The notes under the pieces were generated by a model, which worked only from the letters and a program-made list of their open reading frames with translations, was not told the origin of the DNA and did no database searches. This document shows, piece after piece, positions 50,602 through 63,149 of a stretch of 64,000 nt of DNA. Source of the DNA: Oreocharis arfaki (lineage: Eukaryota > Chordata > Aves > Passeriformes > Paramythiidae); contig VZRR01002778.1 in NCBI GenBank assembly GCA_013398015.1, positions 62,001 through 126,000 of the forward strand, in the 5' to 3' direction. The translations under genes were made by a program, and so were the position numbers. The first letter of the stretch is position 1. The number at the start of each line of letters is the position of its first letter.

Positions 50602-53600
50602 TAAAAGCATTATGGGCTGACACTATTTTTAGTCTTCATCCCTGTCTACCAGGGAATTATTTGTTATAGGATATGATCCTGCTGCCATTTGAGTTAGTGC
50701 AAGTAGACCCTAGATCACAGTAAAACTAGATATTTATTGTATCTTGGAAAATCTGGCTACAATTTTCAAGCCATACCTGATCAAATGCCTTTGAAGCTGA
50801 AAAAAGTATGAAAGTTAATTAAACTGAAAGGATTGGATTTATGGAATGTGACTGGTGTGGTCTTTATGCTTCTCTGAAATCCAGATTCAAGTCCAAGGAT
50901 CTGGGACTTCTTTGTCAAGATAATACTTCATTTTGGCTATTCTATTCAAAGCTACAATGATTTTTTTATCTTTCAGCACACCTAAACCTCTGCAATGTTG
51001 ATCAATATCGACACAATAATATATGAGACTGTCACATAGCCATTCACTAGAGTATTTGAATAAATGAAAATATAAACTCTACCACTCCCAAAGAGTGGTA
51101 GTTCACACCAGCACTTACTGTACTTCCTTGGACTGAAAAAAATTCAGGTGAAAACAAACGAACAAATCAAACCACTCTTTCATTTTACATTCATTTTCCT
51201 TTCACCAAAGTCTAGTCTATCATAGATAACATGACTCTCTAAAGTGGATGCTGTTTGCCTGTATCTGAAATATGCTGACCTTTTTCCTGTGCATGATTTT
51301 ATGTAGACTTCATTCATGGTCAATGTTTATTGCCAGTTTCAGTTGTGCAAGCAGTAGTACCCGAGTCACTCCCATCCAGTTTCTTATCTCCTTTCCTTCC
51401 AGTAATTCCTTTTTCTGAAGACCCTGAAGATCCTAGTCAGGAGTGAATAATCACATGTCGTTTTAATTTTATTAAATACAAAACCTGTGGTTTCTGCCTT
51501 CTAAGTCAAAACCCGTGTGAGCTGCACCACTTGAATTAAATTTACCCTCCAAAATGGATAAAAGATTAAAAAAACCTCACAGCAGTTTGAAAAATTTTGT
51601 AACGCTTGTGTCACAGCCAGAAAATGAAAGTTATAGTGTTTTCCTTTCTTTAAGTGATTCAGAGTGGAGTGAAAATTGCAGGTCAACATTCTTATTGGTG
51701 CAATGTCACTGGAGGTAATTTCTTTTGCAAGATTTTGTCCTTCTGTGGCATTCTACCCAACTACCTCCCCCACCATGTTTCGTAGAGGTATTAAAAAGCA
51801 ATATATCCTTTCACAGCCCATACACCCTTTCTAAACTCAAATCAACACAAATCAAAAGTAAGTTGATAGTTAATATATATTCCATTCAAAACAGCAAACA
51901 TCATAAATGCTGCTCGCAGAAAGAGCATAAGTTTGGACCTAATACTCAGTAAGAAGTAGTAGCTTAAAAATTTATCATATAATTTTGGTTTGTGGAGAAA
52001 AATCTCTCTGAATATTTTAGATTTGTGGTTGCTGAAAACATACGCAGCATGAGTTCTGCATTGGCTGTGTAACTGTGGTAAGCAATGCCAAACTGGGAAA
52101 AAACTTTACCTAATGAAATATAAACAAAAAATAATTAATTGACCCAAGGGGATTCCTATGACATTAAATATGCAGTCAAGTTTGTATGCAACAAGTGCCT
52201 TCCCCAGACTGAAAATAAGGCTGGATCCACAGCAGAATTGCCCGCCTCAGTGCTAGGTACATATGTAGTCAATTTGTCTGTTTTGTCACAACAGATGCAC
52301 TGGATTACTCATTTTCAATATTCATCATCAAAATAAATCAGAATTAACTGTAGAACATAGTTGGTTGCATTGACACTTAGATATTGACATAATGTCTGTC
52401 TCAAAATTCACAAGGCTGCTGTACACAGGCAAATAGAAGTAACTATTTTTAGCACAGTCATCTACCATATTTTTCCATGATTAAAATTCATAACAGAATT
52501 TGAAAATCACACTCTTTGCAAGATGCTTCTATATTTTATGTATGCTGCTACAATCATTGGCACTGTCAGCTGGCACTTGTCAGAAAAGCCATGCTCTTAG
52601 TAATAGCATTTCTGTCTTTTGGGAAACTTTCTGAATGTTTTTTCTTAGTTCAAGGGAAATTTGTAGAATAGAAGATTAAAAGGAGCCTAAAAATCCTGAA
52701 CCATCAGTATAATACAGCTTATACAATTCATACATACTATCATGTTTTCCTTTTCCAGGATAATTGCCAATCAGCAGGAACAGTCATCTCCTGTGAAACT
52801 TACTGATCATCTTCATTATGTTCTTCTTCAAACAGGTAATCTTTTTTATAAATTAGGATCTGTATTTACTCATATAGGCTGTTACCCTAGGCGGAAACAG
52901 CCATGCGAAAGAAATGCTGATGGCATTCCTTATAGTAGGATAATGAAGGCAGTCAGACATCACTTGAAAAATACCAGGGCACACTAGCCCTTTTAGTTTA
53001 AATGAGAATCGCATATTGGCTGTCACTATAAATACTGCTGTGATCTGGATAAACATTAAATAAATCACGCAGTGCTATGCATGGCTCCAGATTTGTTCAA
53101 AAAGTACTCTCATTTGTGCCTGCATGCTCTACTCATGACCAAGATCAGCTTTGCAAAATAAAATGTAAATAAAGGTAGGGCTAGAAATACGGGACTTACT
53201 AGAAAATTAAGTGAGAAAGACTAGTGATATATACGGGAGAATGGTATTTCTGATGATGTGCTCTTCCTTTTCCTGTCGCTAGGTTCATGCTGGAGACAGG
53301 GGTTCTTTCTGGTGTGCTTCCAGGAGTAGTACCAACCCTGGTCCAGGTGGAGCAGACTGGCTCCAGAGCAGCACCTCTCCCACTTGCAAAGTCCTGATGA
53401 TCTGGAGTATCTCAGGCTCACTCCAAATCTGCATGCCTGTACTCACAAAGGTCTGAATCCAGGAGAAGCAGAAAGACAGGAGCACTTATCTCTAGATGTA
53501 GGATATTATTTTTGTGGGGGGCAGTATTCCTCATGATTACTTCACAACAGAGTGGAAGTCACACAACACAGTGGAAGTCACAGACTTTTGCAAAGGCAGG

Positions 53601-54642
53601 ATACAGCCTTTGTGAAAAGTGGTTTCTCCTTGGCCCCGTCAGTCCTCCAGCTCAGAATGAACAAGGATGTTTTAGCTGCGAAGGTGGCAGGTTCTTTCTG
53701 CTATAAAAGAAGATGCTTTATACCTAGGTCCTTCTGAAATGGGACTTACAATATTTTGAAAGCTTGAATTGCAGCTCAGAAGATATTTCTTCATTCAAAC
53801 AGATCACAAAAGGAAATGGGAAAAAAGTACTAGGAAGAAATTTTTTTGGATGTCTGAACAGATGAAAGAGCTACATCCCAAGCAGACAACAGGATACATT
53901 AGATACTTTTTCCTTCTTGGGTAACATCCTGGCACAATAGTTAGTGCCCACTATCTTGAGAAGTGATGAAATGTCCAATAAAACAGCTTTCTCTGTACTT
54001 GTTCTCTCCACATTTTCAGAACGTAAATTATCCTTTGATTTTTTTCCAGTTTGGCTAATTGTTTGATTTCTTACTCCTCTCAAATCTAGCTAGAGATCAT
54101 CCAGGAACATTTCCAGCTTGCCTACAACCTCCTCTTGACTCTCAATTGGACTGTTTCTTCCTAATGACATTTACCTATACAGAAACTGGTATAGTATTGA
54201 CTTTAAAGATACTTTCCCCACTCTCTCTTCCTATGGTGGAAAACCCAGCTTTTTAGGAGGCTTGGTGACCAGCCTATCCTTGAAGGTGAAAAGTCTACTG
54301 CACATTTCTACTTTTTTTGCTTCTCACTAGCTGCATCTCTCTACCTTGACCCCTGTATTAAATCAAAATGACTAAATATATAATGCAAATCATCAGATCA
54401 CTGGCATGTTTTGTTTTTGCCCAACAAGCCTGGCATTTAGTCATGACAGTGGTCTTTGACTGGGATGATTTTAGAAAAGATGTTTGGAAACTTTGACCTA
54501 CAGACTAGAAAACTGCAAAACGTTGGCACTGATTTGGTTTGCTTTCCATTGTAAAACTCTTTTGATATCTTAGGTGCTGTTAAACTGATAGCCCATCATC
54601 TCCTGGCTCTCTTCAGTCTTAAGCCAGAACATTTTTTTTAAT
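50602..54642. other. Anonymous non-coding sequence with one exon-like segment
   Basis: No complete gene can be supported. The interval holds a short segment with splice-like borders at 52759-52835 (listed separately), a well-ordered AT-rich stretch at 52840-53080 that resembles a conserved non-coding element, and a 19-base tandem duplication at 53544-53581. A GC-richer part near 53270-53480 keeps overlapping frames open on the minus strand without a recognisable product. Confidence 0.5.
52759..52835 (+). other. Exon-like segment with splice-site motifs (unproven)
   Basis: A pyrimidine-rich acceptor ('tgttttccttttccag', ending at 52758) precedes 77 bases that are open in one frame and end 'aaacag', followed by a good donor 'gtaatc' at 52836. 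The frame would enter with two bases carried over and leave after one base of a codon, and encodes 25 full residues beginning with IIANQQEQSS. The predicted peptide matches nothing I recognise. No partner exon was found in the window. Chance pseudo-exons with borders this good are common in tens of kilobases, so it may be no exon at all; a very long intron would explain the lack of neighbours. Confidence 0.2.
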
Positions 54643-54750
54643 ATAAATATAAATATAAATATAAATATAAATATAAATATAAATATAAATATAAATATAA
54701 ATATAAATATAAATATAAATATAAATATAAATATAAATATAAATATAAAT
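54643..54750. repeat. (ATAAAT)n hexanucleotide microsatellite, 18 perfect copies
   Basis: The six-base unit ATAAAT repeats 18 times without interruption over 108 bases, with a few imperfect bases on each side (about 54641-54757). It is preceded by a T8 run. The uniformity suggests recent expansion by slippage. DNA of this kind unwinds easily, but there is no gene nearby to suggest a role. Confidence 0.98.
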
Positions 54751-54757
54751 AAATATA

Positions 54758-57686
54758 TTTCATCATTGATTTAACTTTGGAACGGCATATACATCACAGT
54801 TTATAGCAAAACATAAAATATTTCCATTATATTTGAGAACTTCTGTGTCTGCCCATACCCAGACCCCAGCTATTCCTATTTACTCTAAGCAGAAGAAGCT
54901 GTCTCTGATGCTGAGAACCAGAACTCTATACTGCTAAAATTCAAACTGAAGCCTTTATCACAACTGTTGCCAGCATTTTGTACTAGACAAAACTTCAAAC
55001 TGAAAAGCATTGGGCAGATTTTAGATGGCTGGATTACAGTTATTTTAAAATCCGCAGTTTTTATTAAAGGAGAAAAACAAGCAAGCTGTTATGTGCTTTG
55101 TTGTCCTTAATGCCATATTTTGTGTCACCACTTATATTGGTGCACCTCATATTAGTGAAATAGGTATATGTTTTAAGTGATCCAAAGAAGTCAGCCTTCA
55201 GTAAGCATGAATACATTCAATGCTGAAGAACAATAGTTCTGAAACGAACTGGTCCCTCTTTTATTTTATGTAGATTTTTTTATGTCATGTCCTGACACGA
55301 AATTTTACAGAAACATATTTCTAAAGAATTTTAAAAATATAAAAATTCTTACCCCTCCTTCCCTTAATAAATGATTGTGTGTGAGAGAACAAAGATTGGC
55401 TGTCCCCTCAAGGCATTCAGTAAGATAAGAAATAACCTTAAGGCAATATTGTGACTTTTGCAACTATTGCTGTTTTGGAGATGTAGGTAACGGAGTCCAT
55501 TCCTTCAGTTTTAGCTGCCAGAGGCAATCTGCCCACAGAGGACAGAGCTTATGTTTCACATTTCTTGTCTTTCATGGATAATGGTAGAAGTAAGAATTAT
55601 TTGACATATTAAAGGAAATCTCCTACAAATTCCTATAGCCTCATAATTTTAAACTTTTTTTTAAAAATAGACAAGAAATAGTAAGTTAATAACTTAAATA
55701 TTGAGACGTAAGGCTGTTTTCGAACTTGTTACAGAAAAGAAGATGCAATGGCCAAATTCCACCACACCAATTGGGTTATGGGAAAAATGAGGTGGACTCA
55801 GCAGTACCATGAGCTCTGCAGATGTAAAACTGCCATTAAAAAGACTGAAAACCTGACCAAGTAGCAAACCTTTGGGAAAAGTATAAAAAATTACTGTCTT
55901 ACTAGGGAAGTATTTCAAGGTTAGATCCCACAGCACTCTCAAAGAAGGTCCTGCTGTAAGGCAATTATGAGCCTAGAACATGACCAAATCCAACACTGCA
56001 TACAGTATACATGGAAATTAAAATAGCTGGGGTAAAAGATTGGGTTAATCTTATTACATTTATCTCAAAGATGAAGAGTCAAATAGTTTGAAATATAGAA
56101 GTACATTGGGACTGAAATAAAAATTTGTAATTATAAAGAATAAAAGTACTTTCTTACTCTGCTAGCAAATGCATTCCAATATTTCAGCATTTTCAGCTGA
56201 ACCCAAAATCATGGGGGAATTCATTGACAAGAATTATTCTCAGCGTTGAAAACATGGAGTAAAATTGTGCCTAGAACACAACATTAACCATTACAGGCTC
56301 TCTGGGCAAACTGTCTATGGATTTCTGAGACTGTGAGACATATTGAAAGTGATGTGGCATTGAATTCCTTCTCTGCATCACTGTGAGCCCCTTGTAGTGG
56401 GAAGCTGGCCCAGTGTTTTCAGAGAACCTGTAATAAAAGAGCATAATTCTCTCTACAGCCCTTATTAGTCACTTGCCACTAATTTCCTGCTTGAGAAAAA
56501 AACACTGCATAGTTTGGGTGTAGCCTGATAATTACTTTTCTCTTTTACTCATTCTTCCAAGTCTTAAAATAAACCCAAATGAGATGAAGTGGGTCAATAA
56601 ATTCCCAAATATTCACTGAAGCAGGAAATGTAATCTCATGGAATCCTGATTACTCAAGAGACTTCTAAAAGAGAGTGGATGCTGTGCATACCCGTAGAGG
56701 CTCTAAGACAAAAGGACAAATGAAATTTGCTTTTATCTCACTCACTTGGATTTGTTCCTTGTTTTTTATTGCTGGTGTATAAATGTGACAAAAGCATGAA
56801 TTATTTCTGCAGACACAGGTAACCACTAGATCTAATATTCTAATAGATTCATATAATATTGCAGACAAAGCACAAAAATTCTAGTATACTTAAGACACAG
56901 CTTAATGAATTTGACATACAGCAAACATAATTTCAGAAACACCAAAAAATTTAAACATCTTAAAATTACTGGCTGCCTGTTTTGTCATGATGAGAAGACC
57001 AGATATGCTGCACTCTAAATTACTAGAAGATCTTGATTAGGCAATGATGATTTCAAATACTGGGTTTAAGGATTTTCTGAACAAGAAAGTGGTTCAAATT
57101 TGACTTAAACTGTTGTCTGCTGGCTAAGTTGGACTGTGAAAAGACGAGGAAACTTAATAAACTTAGTTTACACTGAAATCTAATTTCAGCATAAAGAGTG
57201 AGAAGGGATATTGTTCAGTGAGTGTCTCATGAGTGGCGTAATCAAGAAATATGAGTCTCTGTACTCTTTCCAAAGGCACCTAAATTGGCATCATGATTGT
57301 GTGCATATTTCTCCACATCTATACATGATGCAGGCATTTGTGTGACACGTTGTCAGTCTGGGATAAATTGACTCACATAATCCCAATACAGTATTTTGCA
57401 ACCCAGGACCACTAGGGATTAAATAACAGAAGTCTGTGCATGTGGAACTCCTGAATACCTGCAGTGATGAGAGACTGGCTACAGCAGTCACTATTTCTGC
57501 AAGGAGTCTGTCTGTCTCCCTGTCTAACGCATTCTCAGGTTTTAAACTGAGGTTCCTGCTTCAGCTGCCCTCAACAAGTTACAAGAGCAAGTACACCCAC
57601 TTCTGATTATATTCTAGTGTTGTTATATCATCTATCTTTTAGTCATCTTTTTCAACTGGAATTATTTTTACAGTTATCTCAAGAGC
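54758..57686. other. Anonymous AT-rich non-coding sequence
   Basis: No gene, known transposon or RNA gene was recognised. The longest frame is 82 codons on the minus strand (55694-55942), with no recognisable domain. Nothing stands out in composition or repeat content. Confidence 0.55.
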
Positions 57687-57720
57687 CCCTTCCCTTCCCT
57701 TCCCTTCCCTTCCCTTCCCT
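57687..57720. repeat. (CCCTT)n pentanucleotide microsatellite
   Basis: About seven copies of CCCTT (AAGGG on the minus strand) over 34 bases, followed by a further C/T-rich tail to about 57760. The plus strand is purely pyrimidine through the array, so triplex or G-rich structure on the minus strand is possible. The overlying minus-strand frame with Gly/Arg/Lys/Glu runs is an artefact of the repeat. Confidence 0.96.
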
Positions 57721-57760
57721 CTTCCTCTGTGCCTCCTCCTATCTCCTCCCTTCCCCATGA

Positions 57761-60700
57761 TTTTTTGAATTTTGCATAGCATTAAAACACATTTAAGTTT
57801 CCAAAAGACACACCAAAAAAAAACCCCAAAAAACATGCAATGCATTTTGTCGAACCTAGGGTACATCATAATAATGTCTTAGTTCCTGCTATCAAAAAGA
57901 AAGTCAAAACCGTAATTGGATAAAAATTCTCACAGTGTCAAAATTTTGATATTTGGGGCACTATTTTTTGTCTATTTGGTAATGCAAAGTGCTGCTTTCT
58001 CTTCACAGTGGTAAATTTAAAATTATCTCATTTGCTACTCTCTGTTTGAACTTTTCATTTCTCACCTTTCCTGTCAATCAGGGAATGTAGAAAGGGAAAT
58101 AATTTCTTGGTGACTGGACACACATAGTTTTAATCATCTGTCAGCTTCTGTAAATCACCAGAAAGAACAGTCAAAGACTTAGTTCAAAAACTATAACCAA
58201 AGTGTCTAAAGCTAGCCAGGTTTCTCTGATTGTTGGATTTAATAGAAAAAGAAAAGATTAAAAGTGAAAGTAAAGTACACTGGGTATCCAAAAAAGTGAA
58301 ATACATAAGGGAGAATTACAATGATTCTGCATGTAAGAGAATATCTATAACCTAGTGGTTAATTAGACTTTGGAGAACATAACGTGTGCAGAAATTTGGT
58401 TAAATGGAGAACATAACAAATTATTTCCTCTACCTAGGGTTTTTGAATGTAGATACCATCAGTCCCCTAAGCTGCTTTCTCACACTGGCTACCCTCTCTG
58501 AGGCCACCTGATGCCACCCATTTCCATCTTCCTACCATCAGTCTAGCAAAAGAATTAAGAAAGACAGCTTCGCAGAGATTAGATAGAAATAGTGTTTGAG
58601 ATAGGTGAGGCTTCCAGTGTACTCGCTACTGCTAACTCCATAAATACATCTTTCTTTAAAATGTGGTCAGGAAACCAGAAGAAAGAGTGGTCACCTGCCA
58701 TGCCTTGCTGCTGACATTTCCTGGCTCTTCTTGGATTTTGTCATCTTGCTTGTTCCATCCTGGCTGCAGAGCTCTGCCAATGCTGGTGACAATGGGGTGA
58801 GTCAGGGAGCAGTTTTTCTCTGTTGCCAAGTTATCGACAGCAGTAGCTTATTTTATTTTAGCAGTTCCTTCCCCACTTCTCAAGGCCTTTTTTTCTTCTC
58901 TTGCTTATGCAACATTTACTTCCTTTTCATATTCTATAAATATTTGTTCATATTATTGTTTACATCAATTTTTGCGCCAAGTGTTTACAAAGTTAGATTT
59001 GTTGCCTCTTTTCAGTCTGTAAAATATCAGTGTCATTGTTAAAGGAATTCAAATAACTTTCCTAAGGGATGTATAATTTTTTAAAAGTTTTTCATTCATG
59101 TCAGGAAATGAATTTCAAGTCAAAAGACAATTAAATGAATCCTGACAATGCAATTAAACCTTTTTCTTTGATGTAAGTCCCAAGGAATTTGATGAGAAAA
59201 AAATAAAGGTAGTTATGAATTGTAGCTCCATTCTCTTTACAGAATAAAAAGAAGGCAAATTAAGAGGCAGAGGCAACCAGGAGCAAAACAGCTCACTACA
59301 CCATCAGCAGAGAAATTTATCTTCGTTCTTCAAGTTCATTCATATCTTTCCCCCATTGCTTTACTGCTCCTCCATGGATCAGTGGAAACATTAGAACTGA
59401 TTTTTACTCTTGAGACATTGACAGAAGTAGCAATAAGATGCAATTCTGATAATATCAGTAACTGACAAAACCCAGAAATCATGGAAGTATAGTTAAGATA
59501 GGGCCAAGGGCTCTCTTGTGTGGAAGCTGCCACGGTCCCTTACAAGTGATGCACGTAGACATTACCCTGTCTGTCAAACAGACACAGAGGCCTTCAGGAT
59601 CCAGCAGTGTTTAACAAGACAAGGTAATGATTTTATGGGATGCAGACGAAGTGAAGCAGATGCAGTTTGTTCAGTCAGAGTATTTACATGCTTAGAAAAT
59701 AAACATCTGCAGTGTTTTCATCTACTGTAAAAGATTCAAAGGATGGAATGAGTGGCAGAATGTAGTTAAGGCTCATTGTAATTTTATTATTTCAGAGCAA
59801 TCAGAATGGCAAATTCCAGATCCCTGGAACTTTATTGTAAACACCTAGTCATAAATATTTTCAAATACATCAAAATGTGCTCACACACCTCATGCACTGA
59901 TTTTTGTGGCACTCTGAGGAGAAAGGAAGAGCACTACAGCTACTTCCCCAGTAGTTGCATGCACTTATACACTGTATGTCACCAATCCTGACTGGGTGCA
60001 ACCACAATGGTAACAGGTAAAAATAAACGTGAAACAAAACATTTGTGGAGAAAAAAGAAATCAGTAGTCAATGACGTTTCATCATATTATTTGGGAAACA
60101 ACACTTATCAAGGCAAAGTAGAGAAGTTGTTGCTGTACAGTGATCAGAGGGGAGAAAGGTCAGAAGGCAAGGACTCCTGGTAACAGAGTTCCACCACATC
60201 AATCTCTACCAAACACTTATGCAGGTTATTACTTTAGAAACATATTGATAAGACAACAAAAGCAGACACTATTCCACATGCTATCAGCATTGAAGAGATT
60301 TTTAGAATCAGATATTATGAACCTTTAATCTGTTCAAGTTTCTTTATGAAAAGATCAGCAATTTTGCTCAAAAGTAACACAGGATGGAAGAAGAAGATTA
60401 TTTCCAACAGTAATATGCATTTTATAAATGTGTAGCTTAACTAAGCAGAAAAAGCTATCAACAAGCATTTAAGGAAACATTAAAAACACATAAATAATCA
60501 AAATCTGTTTACAATTTACAGCTAATTTCCTTGAAATATGTACACAAATTGTAATTCTGTCTAGCAGTCAGATTTTGCAACTGTGTTTTTTCCATAAAAT
60601 ATTTACGTGCAATTGCAAATAGTGGATAATTTTATCAATCACTACAGCTTATTAGACACAGCTTAGTAATACTGCCACTGAATTCAGTAGATTTGATACA

Positions 60701-60825
60701 GTTATAAGACATTGATTAGACTCCAGCAGATAAGGATATTTAATATAGAGGGGGTTCCATTTATTTGTTTTATTTTATCTTGTATATTTTATTTCACTTC
60801 ATTCCACTTTATTTTTTTTCAACTC
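57761..60825. other. Anonymous AT-rich non-coding sequence
   Basis: No supported gene. A 103-codon plus-strand frame at 58731-59042 is rich in Phe, Leu and Ser because of T-rich sequence and shows no recognisable domain. The right end, from about 60755, is T-rich and leads into the ATTCT array. Confidence 0.55.
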
Positions 60826-60910
60826 ATTCTATTCTATTCTATTCTATTCTATTCTATTCTATTCTATTCTATTCTATTCTATTCTATTCTATTCTATTCT
60901 ATTCTATTCT
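60826..60910. repeat. (ATTCT)n pentanucleotide microsatellite, 17 perfect copies
   Basis: Seventeen uninterrupted ATTCT units occupy 85 bases, flanked on the left by T-rich sequence containing degenerate relatives of the unit. The perfection of the array implies recent slippage and probable length polymorphism. A plus-strand frame across it would encode a repeating Phe/Tyr/Ser/Ile/Leu pattern and is not a gene. Confidence 0.98.
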
Positions 60911-61189
60911 TTCTGCTTTATTTTACTGATTTAACTGACCAGTAGTTGCAAGTAGGCTCAGATTTTGGCATCTAAAACCTTCCTTTTACCTTGGCCATAT
61001 TACATCTTACCAGTTACACGGACAAACCACAACTGTGACTTGCACATTTACCTAGGACAGGTGCTGTCACTTTTAATTCGTTTTCTTGATGTTCACAGAA
61101 AGAGCTAAAATCTTTTATCCCTTTAGACAACTTCAGGGCCTAGCTTTCTTCAAGTTACAGAGTCAGTGCAGTTTGTAGGATTCGATACA
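60911..61189. other. Anonymous non-coding sequence
   Basis: Ordinary AT-rich sequence between the ATTCT array and the GC-rich island. Nothing recognisable was seen. Confidence 0.55.
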
Positions 61190-61740
61190 AGAAATGTTGC
61201 AAGGTTTTTGGTATTATTTAATTAAGATGAAATGTTTGGAGTTCAGTAAGCACTTAAGTAACTGCTTCATAGAGAATTTACTATGCTTTCTGAGAGCAAA
61301 CTTCCCCGTTCTGGGTAGAGACACTTGGAGCTGTCTCCAGAGGCAGGAAATACTGCAGGTAAAGAAGGGGAGAGGTGGAGGAAGACATAGTCCCTTCTCC
61401 AGAAGCCCTCCAGCCAGAGGAGCTGTGGGAGTGGTGTGCAAAAAAGGATGTGCTTCATGTACCCTGAGGCGGGACGTGCTCTCTCTCTCCCTTATCCCTC
61501 TGTGTGTCATCTGGGCCTGGAGTGGTGGCTGCTCATCACTGAGATGGATCCAGATAATAGTGTTTACACCTGGTGCAGGACAGGAAGAATTGATGGGGAA
61601 AGGGAGTGGATACCAAATAGAGTGGGTATCCAGATTTGTGCTATATCCCTGCAGGGACTCAGCCAAGGCTTTGACAGGAGTTAGGTGATATCCACCTGGG
61701 TGGTTCTGCAGAGAGCAATACAACTGCAGGATGTCACCTA
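61190..61740. other. Locally GC-rich segment open on both strands
   Basis: A 164-codon plus-strand frame (61194-61688) and a 169-codon minus-strand frame (61214-61723) overlap almost completely and are the longest in the window. A third frame of 82 codons (61436-61684, plus) is also open. Frames open on both strands together usually reflect a shortage of stop triplets in GC-richer DNA, not coding. None of the translations shows a domain, signal peptide or retroelement motif I recognise. The GC-rich core is about 61300-61740. Possible explanations are a decayed LTR or retrocopy, or a conserved element; none is demonstrated. Confidence 0.4.
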
Positions 61741-63149
61741 CAGCTTCAGACCGCTCAGCAACTGAACTTGCATTATTTTTATTTATTTATAGTTTTATTT
61801 TTATTCTCACAAGTTTTTCATTTCTTTACAATTAGGAAAAGGATGCAAGGGTTTAACATTTGGAGTTGTGAGGACAGTGGCATTCTTTAAAGTTGTTAGC
61901 ATTTTCTCTTAATCATTTTCTTTGTTAGCATAAAAGAAAAAGAAGGAAATGGTTTCAGCCAGAGTACTGCTCAGTAGTTTAACTACATCTCTCATCCTGG
62001 CAGCTTGCACCAGCACAACATACTTCATGAACAGTTACTTTGATGGACTGTGCCCCCATGACATTGGACAAGAGCAGTAATGGCAGGCAGTAAGTCCATC
62101 AAAAGGATTCACATTGAAAAAGCTGCAGACCTTGTCAGAGGGTGACCTATGTGTGACGGCATGACCATTAATTTTCTCTTTTGTAATTTTTTTTTCCTTT
62201 TAGTAGGCAGATTAGTCTTAATTAAACACTAGCTGTTAGATCAAAGGGAACTAGATCAAAGACAGAAAAAGCCCAATACATTTATGCTAAAGTATTTGGC
62301 ATGATACTTTCCCAAAAAGCATGAGAAAAGTGTTATCTGACAATACACTTGTAGCAAGAGCCTGAAAAATAGGAGCCTTGTCTTTATAGCTAGAGTCCTG
62401 CAGATTACCTGTTTGGTATTTTTTCAAGTCATACAAACATCACCTTCAGGACTGTCTCAGATAAAGGTATCCACTTATTGACAGTCAACCTGGAAGCGGT
62501 GCCCAGCTTCAATAATAAACACAAAATAGTCTTGCCCATGCTACAAATAAGCATCACTAGTTTAGAAGGCAAGAAAATTTGAAAATGATTAAGTGGAAAT
62601 CTGCTCAAAGTTTTAAGAAGGATTTGACAAGAGAAGCAATTTTCCTTTGAGCTTGTATTCAGCTTTGAATCTCACTAGAACAGAGTTTTCATTTCACAGG
62701 CAGTCACTCACTGCACACCCGAGCTTTAAAATTTAATGAATGCATCCTTTGCAGGAGATTCTGGCAATAGCTCAGATATATTAGCCAGTGCAATGATGTC
62801 AATCAAAAAAGGAAAGAAGAAGTGCAAGCAGTGTCTTTCATCGTTATGATTGTATTGATAGTTTCAAAGCTTCTGTGTTTTGAATTCTGGAACTCTTCTC
62901 TACTTTGAACAAAATAGAACCATAAAAAAAAGGAAGCATTAATTAATATAATTAGTATTATGAGGAAGATAATTGGTCTATCTAATTATACAATAGCATA
63001 TTAATGAATATACATATTTTGGGAAAGTACCTCCAAATTAAAATAGCCGATGCTAATTTTCATTTAGCTGCTCTAAAAGGTAGTCACACTCACACATGTA
63101 ACAAGTTCAGCTTCTGTTAGGCTTCCAATTAGAATCTGTACATTGCACC
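61741..63149. other. Anonymous AT-rich non-coding sequence
   Basis: No gene or known repeat was recognised. ATTA-type homeodomain cores are dense near 62935-63015, a pattern that can mark conserved regulatory DNA but also arises in any AT-rich stretch. Confidence 0.55.

Noticed and set aside
57639..57869. Minus-strand frame with Gly/Lys/Glu/Arg repeats
   Set aside because: Produced by the (CCCTT)n array.
60712..60945. Plus-strand frame with repeating Phe/Tyr/Ser/Ile pattern
   Set aside because: Produced by the (ATTCT)n array.
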